DNA of 64,000 nt, taken from positions 12,407,748 to 12,471,747 of the forward strand of contig JAQFVV010012400.1 of the NCBI GenBank assembly GCA_028023455.1, read 5' to 3'. The DNA is from Epiperipatus broadwayi (Eukaryota; Onychophora; Udeonychophora; Euonychophora; Peripatidae). Of the stretch, positions 35,200 through 48,479 are shown piece after piece. The notes under the pieces were generated by a model that was not told where the DNA came from, did not search any database, and saw only the letters and a program-made list of their open reading frames with translations. The position numbers and the translations under genes were made by a program. Position 1 is the stretch's first letter. Every line of letters begins with the position of its first letter.

Positions 35200-37570
35200 T
35201 TGAATAAGCATATTATTAATTATTGCAGTTATTACAAGTTTTTTAAATATCATTCAATGGTATCTTAAGTTTTATATAATGGTAATAACTGAAATAATGT
35301 ACATAAATTAACATTCAGTAAGTGTGTGTTGTTAATTATTACAACTATTGCAAGATTGTTCAATATTATTCATCATTAAAGACATGCTTTTCTGAAAATT
35401 TGAAACTTTTTTATTATTGGATTTTGAATTCCAATCAACTAAATACTGGACTAGCTATCTTTAATGAAGCTCTCTAATTAGCTGAAATTTCTTTGAATGC
35501 TTGCAAGACTACAGAATCAAAGGTAATGCTAGAATCCATTATCCACTTGTGCACTAAACTATGATTTATCCTGAAGACAAGTCAAACTCTCATTTTTTGT
35601 ACAAATCTATAGGTTTCTTCTGTCCTTAAACTGAAAGGTTTAAAACTATACTTCTATAATATCATTAGGAATTTAGAACAGAAATAAGATATAAAAAAGT
35701 GAGTTTTATAAAAAACTAACTCTGATAGAAGCACAAGTCTTGATTGTGAAAGTAAACTATATGTTATATCTCCATCACATAGGTAAATAATATTAATTAA
35801 ATCAGTGATTTTGACTTGGTATGCCTTGATAAACAAAAAACTTATATTGTCAGGATAAATACTTCCTAGGAATCATTCTCAACCATTATGATTTAGTTCT
35901 TACTCTCCTACTATGGACACAAAAACTATTGGACGTTTTGAAAGAAGCAAATATCCCTTAACATTTGATTATTTTTTTCCTTTTTTGATCAATAATATCA
36001 TTAATATATTTATGCAAAAGTTATTTAAGAACACTTTGTTTGGGTTAAAAGATTACAAAGTATTAGTTGTTATCATTAGTACCCTATTATGTCAGAGGAA
36101 TATCATAATTTATTGTATAGAAAACCTGGTATTTTTAGCCAAAATCTTTGTCTCTTGAGAGAGTCAAACCTATGTACAAACAGCATCTTCACATTGGGCT
36201 CTTGGATTTGCCCTATTTTCTTGCAAAATGCAGTTACTGCCAAAAATGACTATTTATTGGTGAATTACTGTTTTGAAAGTGAACTGATGCATTAACAATT
36301 CCAGTAACTGATCATCTCAGGTCTGTCTTGATGATCCAATGATTTAATCATTGAACAAAATTTTTATAAAATCAAATTCTTATAAACTTCAGAGCATAAT
36401 AGCAATTCATAAGCCTTTGTATTTTAATATCTTTCAAAATTTGAATGTGATCCACTTTGCTAAAACCATTTTTAAATTCAGTTCTTTTTGGTTGGTTAGA
36501 ATTTAAAGTTCAATCTAGATGACTTATAATTATCTTGGCAAAAATTTTGTACACAAGGAATAGATGACATGGGTAAATTCTAAACTTTTCTTTATTACTA
36601 TTTTAAAATATCAGTATCGGTATATTGCATTTGTCCAATTATCTAGCATATTTTTATCATTAGTCATTTTCTACATTTTTATTATTAAACATTTGGTACA
36701 TAACTTTGTCGGAAATTTTATTTCTTTACCTGCTTTTTTTAGAATTTTGTTTATAACAACCCATCATTTCTTGGAAATTTTTATTTCAATAGACTGAATT
36801 TCATGTTTCACTGCTTTATTTAAAGTTCTGGACAATTCAGATGTAATAATTGTAAAATATACTTAGTTTTTATCTATACGATAATTCTTTATAGAAGTGT
36901 TTCACAGTTTTTATTATGTAATGTTTCTTTTTAATAATTGTTCCATCTTTTTTTGTTACTGCAGAAATGTGTTTTCTTTCAATACCAGGATGTTATTTTA
37001 CACTTTTGAGATTGTTTTTTCTATAGGTTTTATTGCTAAGTCACAATTATATTGTGTAATGTCATTGTTAATTTATTTGTATCATTTTATAAACTAGATA
37101 TTCACTTCCTAATTGATCATTTGTATAAATTTTCACATTTTGTTTTGATACATTGTCTTGTTTCAATAGAAAATGTTCAGGTAAATTGTTACTTCTTTGT
37201 TCTAGAAATCTTGTTGCAGTTCTCAATGGTGTATCAATTATTTTTCTATTAAAATCATAAACAAACCATCGTCAAAATCTGTTAATATTTTTAAATGATT
37301 TGCAATTTCTAATTTAAATTTATTGGATCTAAAAATTACTAATATCAAGTGCGAATAGTACTTTACTTCATAAATTTTGTCTTTATAGTTTTGCATTATT
37401 ATATATTCTATAAAAATAATAGCCACTTTCTCCATACAATAGTATCATTGAGTGTAAGTTATAATATAAATTCCATAAGGTTTGTGTATTTAAATTATCC
37501 AATATTCCCAGACTTGTTTCTAGCTTATGAGTTTCATCACTGAGGAGTCTTGTATATGATAGCAATGTAC
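35200..37570 (-). pseudogene. RTE-type LINE remnant, segment copy A
   Basis: Minus strand, 5' to 3': an endonuclease start with LLSDETHKLETSLGILDNLN (37565-37383), then YKIFAKIIISHLD, NSNQPKRTEFKNGFSKVDHI near 36550-36450 (the RT block normally NQP-EQAGFR-GYST-DH), and IKSLDHQDRPE near 36340. A worn C-terminal part follows down to about 35350. Many stops and frame changes show it is long dead. A diverged counterpart is at 48480-50170, again next to a Gypsy protease remnant, so both were duplicated together. Confidence 0.65.
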
Positions 37571-37714
37571 TTAAATTTTTTGATCTTACTAATTGATAAT
37601 CACTTCCTGTATTTAATGTATTGAAAACATTACAGTTTTGAAATATATATTTTCAATATTTCTCAAAACATAATCTGATTCTGAAATATCTCCATTTGGA
37701 TGCTACCATTCCAT

Positions 37715-37787
37715 AGCATTTATGTCGAAGCGAACCCAGGCCAGCTGCTTGAAAGGCAGCTATGCTAACCACTAGGCCGTCAATGCT
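37715..37787 (-). pseudogene. tRNA-Glu(TTC)-like pseudogene
   Basis: A 73-nt minus-strand sequence. The acceptor ends pair for six of seven positions (AGCATT with AATGCT). The anticodon stem is perfect, GCTGC/GCAGC, around loop CTTTCAA (anticodon TTC). CCTAGTGGTTAGCAT matches a tRNA A box and GGGTTCGCTTC a worn B box. The T stem does not pair and the D stem is weak, so it is a decayed tRNA gene or a SINE head rather than a functional tRNA. Confidence 0.5.
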
Positions 37788-37799
37788 TGACATGTCCAT

Positions 37800-39290
37800 T
37801 TTGTTTAGCAGTTTTTTTCAAACTACACAAGTCACTTATTTCTAACATCCTAACCAATCTTATCCACAGCGTTTTCATCTTTCAATCATTTATCAATTTT
37901 AGTATATAATTATCCTATCATAATTCTAAAATGTATGATCTGACCATCACTTTCCACTTAAAAATATCTACTTCTTCATCAGATGTAAATCTGAATTATC
38001 TGCATTTTCTGTCTTTCATTAATTTGAATACTAATCTTACCATGTTATCTGATATTCTGTCAATTTTCATAATATTGTTCTTCCACATTTTATTTATATA
38101 GAATGTCACATGAGTTGTGTTTTCATTGATTGTGCTTTTATAGTAAACATTTACTTTTTAAATCGTCTCATCTTTTCATCTAACTTCCCAATGTGCAATG
38201 GTGTCTCATTCAATATTAGATAATTCTACTTCAAATTCAACTTTACTTGAAACTGATGTAAATAAGAGGTTGCCATCAAATGACAGCACTGGATTCACAA
38301 TTAGGTGATTTTTACATCTTCCATCTTCAGTTGCCACTGTCTTGACTTGTGATTTTACAATTCCTGCAAATAAGCCATAATTTAGTTTTTCCTGTCATGT
38401 TTAAATATTTTAAAAAATAATGTTCATTTACACTTTTATTCTAACTTCATGAAAACTTAAGTGGCCTTTCAATTAAAAATTATCAAGTAGCTAAGGAGAT
38501 GGTCATGATGTTTTTTGATCTTAAACTCAGGTAAAAAGCCAATTATTTCATCATACTGGCTAATGCATATTAATGTACAGCCCATCCATATTTGCAACCA
38601 TATGACAAATATTACATTAACAAGTTTCAATAACATTGCTTATGGGGTAGACATTAGGTACTTGTCCTGCTTGCTTTCTTTAAAATATTAAGAGTCTAAG
38701 AATCTCCTGTCAGTAAACACTAAACATTTTACTGCAGGCTTTATTAGGTAGTAAGTTGAATATTATGTAATACTTAACATATTTTTTCATGATTAGTTAT
38801 TAAATAGCAAACACCTTCACTTATGCTGTTTTTCTTTTATTGAAAAATTGACTAGCTTAAGAATATATCTGATTTATATTGATACAATGTATTTCTTTTG
38901 AAGCTGTTAACTTTCCAGGATTATAAAATTGAAATTCCATGTACATGCTTCTTACATTTGTAAAATCAGCTTGACCTAATTATTGTTTATCATAATAAAT
39001 CAGTATCATTTGCTTTCAGTTTATTAAAACAAAATGGAACTGTTTATTTAAGTGAGGTAAGTTGAGTTAAATGAATACCTTGAAGCTGAGTTTACTATAT
39101 CTCTTATATAATGAAGCAAACAAAAACTAAAATTCAATAAAAACTTGGGCAGGATCCAGAGCCTTTTACAGTTTTTATTCATAGAGATTTTGATGTGCTT
39201 TCTATTTGTTTCCAGGATTGTTTTTTTAACATCAATTCATTACATTTTCTCTCTAGTCTGTTTCATATCTGTTTATAAAGAACATTAGTT
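37800..39290. other. Intergenic DNA, nothing recognised
   Basis: AT-rich sequence with short frames only. ACAGCCCATCCATAT near 38579 is also found in the integrase remnant at about 11294, a hint of further Gypsy debris, but too short to call. Confidence 0.4.
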
Positions 39291-39299
39291 TATGATTTT

Positions 39300-40300
39300 G
39301 GTTGATTGACAGCATAGATTGACTGTCACAATGCAAATGACTATTGTGATATCTGTGGTGTGCCCTTTAGTTGTTATTACTACTAGAATGATCTGATTTT
39401 ACAGATTAGAGAATAATTTCTTAGCATGCAATTTATTACAATTTCAACTGGTGTTTTGTTATTTATGATTAAAGACATTGTGCACTGTATCAGCATTATT
39501 ATGGTAATATGCACACTCCAATCAGCTGTTCTTTATTTTTGTACTTTCTATAGTGAAATGACATTATAAACATGTGTTTGAGTGTTTGATATCATTCTTC
39601 ACACACAAGACCCTGAACTAAATAGATATCAAGGTCGTTTTCATTATAAATAGTAATTGCTATATGAAGACTGTATGAAAAATAAATTTTTACATGTCCT
39701 TATAGTGATTGATGAGTTCCTAACAACTTGAAAAAAGCATCAACATCAAATAGAAGTCTTTTGGCTTTTTATGAACATTTGTGTTTTATTTAGAATTTTT
39801 CCAAAGGGTCTGCTGCTTGATGTCAAGATTTGATTTTTATTTGGCAGACATGTTTTGGTTTAATTGGCATTGTTGACATTGATGGATGTTTAATTCAGTA
39901 ATTGATTCTAAATCACAGTGACACATATTTGATCTATCCAGGAATATTCATCTTTCTGACATTGCCTGTGTGATCATAGTGCAAAATATTTTAAAATTTC
40001 TTTAAAACCTCTGGATAGAACAATAGCTCTAATATTCATATTGCATATTTATTTACAATGGATTGCTCATACTTTCTTACTCAAAGGCCCTGTATATTTT
40101 TTATGGCTTGTTTACTATCCATTGGGAACACCCATTTACTTAAAAGTTGATAGTCTGAATCATTAGTCATTCAAGTTCATCAAGAGAATTGTTTCTATTC
40201 ATTTGTACATTGTTTCATCAGGCATATGATCATATGCATTAAGATGAAAGACATCTGTCCTTTTACATATTGCAATTTAAAATATGTACAGAAAAAGTAA
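39300..40300 (-). pseudogene. Gypsy integrase remnant
   Basis: Minus-strand translation gives NDSDYQLLSKWVFPMDSKQA near 40170, then LFYPEVLKKF and LHYDHTGNVRKMN (a worn HHCC zinc-binding region) near 40020-39970. SLIINNKTPVEIVINCMLRN near 39440 matches the region after the catalytic core. Frames change repeatedly. The family appears different from the 11-kb integrase. Confidence 0.45.
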
Positions 40301-40309
40301 ACTCTCTCA

Positions 40310-41470
40310 GTGTTATTATTGTAATAATTAGAATAAGAATAGAATGGCAAAGTTTAACAATAAAACTACATAACAAAAATGATAGGAAAATTTTGAAGTA
40401 ATAAAAAATTATGCATTAAGTAAAAAAAAAAAAGATTAACCACCCTGCCACATTAGAAGTTATTACTGAAGTTATATAATAATGTAAATAATAAAATATA
40501 TTATTATAAAATCATATCTGTACTATTAATATATATGTATTTGAACAGTTTTTACTCAAATTCTGATTCATTTGAATAGATTAAATGAATAAAGCTAATT
40601 TTTTGCTATGACATTAAATAAAGATAATGCAATGTTTATAAAGCAATATTTATTTAATTTGTTTTTTATTGTGATATAAAGTAAAAGGTGTAAGGTACAA
40701 ATGGATTATTTTATGGTAAACAAATTGTTAGTAATGAAATAAAGCATTATTGTTTATTAAATTTATAATATGAAAATAATTTTTGTTTTCACTACTTTGA
40801 GATTTTTGAGACAAATTTATAAATTTCAATATTTATAAAATGAAGTGTTGGAATTTGAAAAAGAATGCAATTTTAATTAAGTTGCTTTGGTTGCTATTCA
40901 ATAAGTTAATTAAACGGGTCATTAATTAAAGACCGATCAAAAAACAAACATGTTATCTGGTAAACAAGTCAACATTTTTTAAAATAACAATTAGATTGAT
41001 TCTGATATTACATAACACAAGTTGACCTTATAAAAACTGTTTTATAAAAGCAGCCCCAATTAGTTCATTCTAATGGCAATCAGTGATTTTGAGGCGCAAA
41101 GCACTTGCAATTAAAAAATCAGTTGAATATGAAATATATTTATTAACCGCAATATTTCATGACATCAAAAATGGGACTTTTTAAAGAACTAGTAAAAGTT
41201 AAAATCAAAGCTAAACCTGCATTGAAAAACTATAAGTTATTGCCATTTTTCAGTTACTATTATAAAAAATTTTTTTATCATTGCTACGAAATATAAAATG
41301 TTTTGATAATTGTCAATCATCAAGTAAAGAATAAAGAATTTAAAATTGTTTTCAGCTTATCTACTATTTTTGCAAAATAAAATGTTATATTTGATTGAAT
41401 TAAAATGTCATTTACATAGTTGGAGTTTTAGATGTAATTTTGTAAAAGATTTAAAAAGACTTTCAAACTC
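40310..41470. other. Intergenic DNA, nothing recognised
   Basis: Strongly AT-rich, with poly-A/T runs and no coding or repeat signal I can identify. Confidence 0.5.
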
Positions 41471-41477
41471 TTTTCAG

Positions 41478-41602
41478 GCTACTAGGGACTCGGTTAGTCA
41501 GTCTATATTTTTGAAGAGTATAAGCATAGACTCACAGAATATTGGAATGTGTGTAAATGGTCTGGAAATTGGAAAAGTCAAAAAGTGCTCATTTAAAGTC
41601 AT
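41478..41602 (+). other. Possible isolated exon
   Basis: A pyrimidine-rich acceptor (AAACTCTTTTCAG) precedes an open 125-bp block that ends at a donor-like GTATGTGA. The block lies within a 103-codon open frame (41346-41657), codes for ATRDSVSQSIFLKSISIDSQ and what follows, and is less AT-rich than its surroundings. I recognise no protein family. A second weak candidate follows the acceptor-like AATGTTTCAG near 42460. It may equally be chance. Confidence 0.2.
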
Positions 41603-42649
41603 GTATGTGATGGTTTTATATGTATATAAGGTAAATATTAAACAAATAGCTTGCTGAGAAAACATTAGCAGTCCATTTCTTGACTGCACAGTGCTTCATG
41701 GAAGAAGAAAGTGAAATTTTTAACCTGAATAAGATGGCATATAAAAAATTTAATTGCCTATTCCAACTCTATTATGTATATTTATATTTAAATGTGCTTT
41801 ATCAAAAGAAGAAGAATAAAGAGCAGCCAAACTAACAGCAAAATATAACAACATTGGAAAAATATCACACCATTTCATTAAACATCGCAAAATCTACACT
41901 TTTTTAAAAATGAAAGACAAACCAATGAATAACTTTGTGTTATAATTTTCATAGGAATAACTAGTGAATAAAAAACTTATTTTAAACTATGAACAAATGA
42001 GAAATACATTTCAATACTGTGAAAGGAAACAAAGTGTCTCCACAAGGATTATTATCAACTAGGCAAAATTGTTAGTTTTTTGAATAATTGTTTTTTCTGA
42101 TAAAGAATCAGTTTTGAATACAAACAGACTAAATACAAAAACTAAAATAAGAGTAACTATTTAGTTTTTGTTATATTTATAAATGTATATAAATATTGTT
42201 TTTCTTAATTATTAATCTTTAACTAATGTTAATTTATTTCTTTACATTAATCCATATTTTCTAAATGTGTTTACTTTAGAATAAGATATATATTTATATT
42301 TTATATTTTTTATACATGTGCATTATTTATTTTTTTAATATGATTTTTATTTTTTTACAAATATAATTTCAACCTTGATGTGGCATCTGGATGATAAAAT
42401 TGATATTTTTTAGTATGTGTATTTACCTAAGTTAATAATTGAAAATTATTGTTGCCTAATGTTTCAGGTATCTTGTCAAGTTAGTAATAGCAATTATTTG
42501 GAAGAAAAAGATCACTTGCATGTTACTACTGGAATAAAATTGTTATTTTTTTTGTTACATCTGTTTTGTCTTATTCACATTTCATTCATGAATTTTATCA
42601 AATTAGTTAAGTAGCCCAACATTCTATGTGAGTTTCATAAATCCCAGAA

Positions 42650-44290
42650 CTATAATCTTTTCAGAATTATAAGTTTAAGCCTAAGTTGCTAGTGGTGCTG
42701 TTCTAATCTTTAATATATAACTAAACAGAAATCATAAATATTCTATTATACATAGATAGCATGCTTCCATATGATGAGAAGGAAATATTACAGTGTGACA
42801 TTAACATTATCAACAGTAGGATTTAAGCTGATAATGTCCCTCAGTATAGTCATCAGGGTTAGTAAAGCAGTTACATCTGTGAACAAATATGTCCTAATCA
42901 TGGTAGTGTGAAGGGATACATGATAGAATATATATACTGAAATAACACTTTCCTCAATAAGGAAATGCTTCTATTTGACAGATCTTTGGCAGACAAAATA
43001 TATAATGGGGCAAATACTCCTCAGCAAAGGCAGGTTATAAGTCTTACATCTCTCTTTCTGAATACTCTCTGGCTAATTATTTGAACCAACAAACACACAC
43101 ATAGATAAATTAGTAATGCATCTCTAATAAAATTTTACAGCCCTTATGCTTGCTATTTATAATAGAAGGTACATGAAATCAATAAGCTATTAACTTTAAT
43201 ACAAAAAAACCTAGCTTTTCTAGTGCTTGACATTCATTTAAGACAATCTGTAAGTCAAAGTAAAAAAAAACAGAAAATAATCCAATTAGATTTTTTTCAA
43301 TATTTGTTTTGTACATAACATTGCTTAATATAACTGTAAGAATATTTTGACCCTGAAAACATATTTTAAATATTCCTTCAATTATATTAAAAATATCTTT
43401 ATCTCGATGTTTTCTGTACAGATAAAATAGTTTTTACTAAAGAAATTAAAAGAATGTGGGTCCTAATTATTATTTTATTTAAAACATGGAAAATAAAAGC
43501 AATTCTTTCTCTTATGGAATTTGTCTATTTTTTCGCCATTTATTGTAAAATTCTCTCTTAAAAAAATTAGTTTTTGTTTAGAAAAAAAACTTATTTTAAA
43601 CTAACTCTATTTAGCCTATCCTATATCTTTATATATATATATAGCTGGCACTTCTGCAATGATCCCCATATCATGTTAGGAAAAAATGAATCAATTCAGA
43701 GTTTTGATAATTCACTTTATTTCTATAGTAAACTTTATATTAATATTTTTTTGCATTTAACCTTAGCAACTCAATTGAGGTTCAAGTAGTGAAAGCAATA
43801 AGTTTGAAATCACTGATCTATGATCCTTTGGTAAAGAAAAATTGAATGTTAACCATTTTTACTTTTCAGAGGATACTCCAATTACATTATGAGACAAATA
43901 GTGCATACTACAATTGTCAACTAGACCCTATAAATTTGGATAGCTTTTTGCAGATATCAGGTAAACTCTACTAAACAAGAAGTTTTGCTTTAATGATCTT
44001 TTTTTTTGCTAGAAGTTTCTTATAACCAATTACTTCACAGTAGCCCAGGATATTATTCAACCAGTGCTTCACTATCAATCTAAATTTTGAAATTTCACAC
44101 AATTCCACATCTGCATTTCTGCTGTTTCCTTCAGAGAAAGGCTTTTAGTTATACAAATGATTCCACTTACAGTCAGTTTGTGTTGATTCTGCAAACCCTA
44201 CACACTACACCTTCACTCTCTAAATCCATTACTCATCACTGGTTATCCACTGTAGAGCCATTATTATTATACTAGTAAGTTATCATTCAT
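42650..44290. other. Intergenic DNA, nothing firmly recognised
   Basis: AT-rich, with short open frames on both strands that overlap and lack similarity to anything I know. The right end probably grades into the 3' part of the Gypsy copy B. Confidence 0.4.
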
Positions 44291-46248
44291 AGACCATTAT
44301 AAATCTCTTGCAATTTTTTACAGATGTATTTCTCAGAATAACTTATAGCATTGACTCAAGTCATAACTTTGTCATGTGACTGAGAGGTCTAACCAGTGGT
44401 TTTATTTTTATTTTTTATGTCAACTGTTTTTATTAAGCAACATATTGCTTCTCTTTTATCAAACTCCAAATTGATGTGAAAAAAATTGATAGGTAACTGC
44501 ATTTTGAATAAATATGGCATATGTTTTCTGTAATGTACATGAATATGTTCAAATCCAGTGGATTTATTAATGATCCAGTTAATGCATGTAACTACTTGTT
44601 TGATCTGGTTAACCCAATGTCAGTGATTGGTATTGATTCTCTGGATAGAGATCCCAATTTAGGCATGATTTATTCATAGAGATTGAGCAGTGGAATTTGA
44701 ATTGAGGTTAAATATATTTTGTTCATCTTACCTTTATATTATTTTTGCCATTTAGCAGCAATAAATGGAGTCTCATAATCATTAATGAAAGTGTAAGTTA
44801 ATTCTATTGTATTAAAGTGCTGAGGTGCTAAGATGAAAATTGCATTTTATCATTGGCTTGTAGTTATGGATATGCTGCTATAAATTTATAAAATGACATA
44901 TTATACTACCAAATATTTCGTTCTTTTGAATGATGGCATGGACCATAATAATCCACCATTAAGTTAGCATTAAATTTCTAAGATATTATTGACTTCAATC
45001 ATCTGACACATAATTTATTTAATGATTTTATTCTTAGACACATTTCACACTCATTCAACACAAGCATTATGCTGGTTTACAACTTTAGCCAATATAAACA
45101 ACAAGTTAATAATTTTTTTATATTTTCAGCTCCATAGGGTTCATACTAATGGTGCATATATGTAATGAGCCATCTATATTATGTGCATACTATTAGTATA
45201 TATTGTTGATCACAATTGGAGTTTCTATGCTGTATTAATCTCCCTTCTATGCTATATGAATTCCTATTCTTTCACATATGATTATTTTTGCCATTAGTAA
45301 CTTTGAATTGCTTTGCAATGTAATTATTTGTCCAAAGTCTGGATCCTATCATTTATTAATTAAAAGCAACATGTACAGATGACACTATGAGAGCAACATG
45401 TATGTTATTGGAATTTAAATGTTATTGATGGGGCTGAAATGATGCTGGTTAAAGATATCTGCAACTACATGGTAGAATTCTTGCAATATATCACAGTGTA
45501 ACTGAATTACTAAAGAAATAAACTCCATCTGATCAGCCTGCTATTAGTCAGGTACACACTGTACAGGAATTCAAGGCTTTTATGATCAGTGATTACCACT
45601 ACTGCAGACTTTATTAGAAATTGCTGAAATTTCGGAATGTCTTGAACTACAGCCAAAGCATCTTTCTCCATTACTGTATAGTTAATATCAGGACCTTTTA
45701 AAACTATAGAGTCTGTCATCCTTTTGAACATGAAACAAAGTAGTCTTTAGTGTGTAGCTACTACTAACAATCAGTAAATAGAAGTGTTTTTTCAAATTCA
45801 GAATATAACTTAATCTTATTTAAAAATTTATCTTTTATAAGCTGGAAAGTTTCATTATAGGCAACTGGTAAAAAAATATTGATTTTATTTATTTATAGCA
45901 AATAGTTTGACAGAAAGTTGAATAAATTTTTCATGATTAACATCCTAGAAAATTAATATATGAACTATATATTAATGAATACTAAATACTAATTATGCAC
46001 AGATATGTTAATTAGGAAACTTATGCAATGTATATTAAAAACTGCTTAAATCAACTGAGACCAAAAAGGAGAATGAGGAGAGTGATGATATGAGAGTGTG
46101 CATGTGACACACATAGAAACCAAGAAATCCACTAAGAGAAGATGTATTTAAGTTAGTATATAATCTGCTTAACACAAAAAGTTGTATGATTATATTTAAA
46201 CCAGCAAGCATCACATGATCACATCTCCAATACTAGCACATAATTGTT

Positions 46249-46448
46249 TATAAACAAAGCAAAGCAAAACTCCATATAGTAGTGCCACCTGTGCTAAACA
46301 GAGTAATCAGTGGATGCCAGAAGGCTTGTCTGGAATATTGGATGAGTAGGCATTAGATAGGGATTTTATGCACAAGCCTTCTGGCATCCATTGATTACTC
46401 TAGCACAGGTGGCACTACTATATGGAGTTTTGCTTTGCTTTGTTTATA
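46249..46448. mobile_element. Foldback element, family 1, copy 2
   Basis: A 200-bp element with arms of about 80 bp beginning TATAAACAAAGCAAAGCAAA and ending in its complement; the loop is short. The inner arm contains ATCAGTGGATGCCAGAAGGC, as in the element at 780-1005, and GAGTAGGCATTAGATAGGGA matches (inverted) the loop of that copy. It interrupts the Gypsy copy B, so it inserted after that element. Possible TA target duplication. No coding capacity. Confidence 0.8.
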
Positions 46449-47667
46449 TGATTATATTTATAGCAAACCTCAGTGAAAATAACTACATGAGCAAATTGAT
46501 TATAAATGTGAAGATTTATACATTTTCATGTATTGAGGTAATAAATCTATATTAAGTTGTACTTCTCTGTTGAATTTTATTTTGATTAAAGAAATAAAAT
46601 GATGCGTATAATGTCATTATATAATACCACTGTATATAGCATATTAAGAATGTATTTTATGTTAGTTTTATAAATATATTTGCTAATAATTAAAATATAA
46701 AATATTTTAATTTGAGTTGCCTACTTAATTTATTAATAATTTTTTTGAGTGTCATGATAATAAAAATTTAGAACTAAAAGTTTCCAGGAAATATTAAAAT
46801 TTGTAATTAAAAAATTTGTCAATACTACCCTTTAAGGTTAGACAAAAGTCTCATGATTGACTATGCTCAAATAGACCTCAGCTTTTGAAGACAATTTCCT
46901 ATATTAGCATAAGTGCTTTTCACTGACTAATTTATGTTATTGACAGTTTGTTTACTTTATTCTTATGCTAATAGAATATGGAGATTAATTCACATTTGCA
47001 ATGGCTTCCAGTAGTATCTTGAGGTAGGCTACTGGCTGTCTAGGTCATTTTGCTTCATATTCTATTTCTGTTTCATCATATCTGATCTTGTTTTTTTTTA
47101 GATCATGGAATTGATTTTTTTGGCTAAACATTTTACTGTTGCTTAATATTTCATAGTCATGCCTTAATTGATCTCAGCCTTTAATACTGATGTTCATTCA
47201 GAGTTTGAGCATATCACAGTTTGCAATCCATTTATAATCACAACTTATGGTGGAGTATATTTGGTGATTCTAATAACATATCTCATAGTCAAATATCAAC
47301 CAGAATTTTCCTCAGAATTTTTATACATTTTTTTATTTTATAATATTAATCATGTCTATAGTAGGTTTTATTCTTTGTTGGCTTTTGTTTATCAGAAAGT
47401 GTCTAGATAGGTGAGAATTAGACTTGAAATCATTGTCTAAGACTATTAGCCTTAGGATCTAACAAGTTTTTTCATTTGCCTAATTCTGCAATATTGCTGT
47501 GCAATGTCTAAAAATTGAAATACCCCAAAAGGCAATGTAATTCTTGGTCTCCAGGTAATATATCCATTTTTAAATAAGAATTCCAGCAGCCAACATGCCA
47601 ACCTAAATCATTTCATTTACTTAGTATTTGAAATATAGGATGGCCATTGGTAATTAGACTAGATTGA

Positions 47668-47835
47668 AGCCTGTTTATTAAAGTTCAACGATTTTGCCAT
47701 CTTAATATAAACTGCACACTTATTATATGTGGGTGAGATGATCTGAATCAGTTTGATATTTGCTGGTTCACCCTAAAATGCATATATTGGAGATCATTTA
47801 TCTTTTTCACATGATGAGTGGTCATATGTATTGCT
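47668..47835 (+). repeat. Dispersed repeat, fourth copy
   Basis: Shares TTTATTAAAGTTCAACGATT-like start and ATATTGGAGATCATTTATC end with 32998-33165. It lies between the protease and RT parts of Gypsy copy B; in copy A the repeat is elsewhere, so these are separate insertions. Confidence 0.4.
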
Positions 47836-47844
47836 TATATAAGA

Positions 47845-47915
47845 TAGTGGATAGCTGAAAGGAGCTTGAAAGTATATGTTCAAATCTCTTATAATTAGAT
47901 GTATCTATCTTTAAA
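47845..47915 (+). repeat. tRNA-like SINE fragment
   Basis: AGATAGTGGATAGCTGAAAG followed by ATGTTCAAATCTCTTATAAT; the B-box-like part is decayed. Same family as 33170-33245. Confidence 0.35.
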
Positions 47916-48479
47916 TGTATTTCATTGACAAATTGATCTTCTGGTTTTAATGTTATAAATTTATTTGTTTGTGAATTACACAGTTTTAGGTATTGATTCA
48001 GATTATCAATAACATGTTTGAGTGGTTCTTTAATTTTTTTTTCATTTTGTAATTTTGTTCATTCTAATCAGTATATAGTTTAAGTGATTGAATTTGTTAG
48101 TCCAGTTAATTGTCTTAATTTCTTATAATTATTACTAAAGGCAAACATATTTTATTTCTTGTCATTGTAACTTTTGCCTTTCTCTGTATAAAATGGTGAA
48201 TTTGCTTAATGTGGTTATCTTATCAAGAATATTATTAAAACAATAGATGCAACAGATTCAGAATTTAGATTCATTAATATTAGCATGCCTTTAATAATGA
48301 CTTGAGTCTTGATGGTGGAATCAGTGATTTTCATGTTCTTTATTACATTTATATTGAACTTACAATATCTCATTTTACCCTTAAAATTTATAGAATTGAT
48401 TATAATTCTGTTCTTGCTATTTCCTTTTTACGAAAGTGGCTGTTATGTGTTGCATATCATTGCAGTATCTATGAACACA

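Larger units (their letters stand above)
44300..48320 (-). pseudogene. Gypsy pol remnant, segment copy B
   Basis: In minus-strand order: protease-like KGMLILMNLNSESVAS near 48290-48240; a region aligning with copy A (RT) at 47.6-47.0 kb. RNase H at 45731-45510 reads INYTVMEKDALAVVQDIPKF, FLIKSAVVVITDHKSLEFLY, NSRLIRW. The integrase follows with CEMCLRIKSLNK near 45060, VDYYGPC near 44960 (first Asp) and INWIINKSTG near 44580. A foldback element (46249-46448) and SINE-like repeats interrupt it. Stops and frameshifts throughout show it is inactive. Confidence 0.7.
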
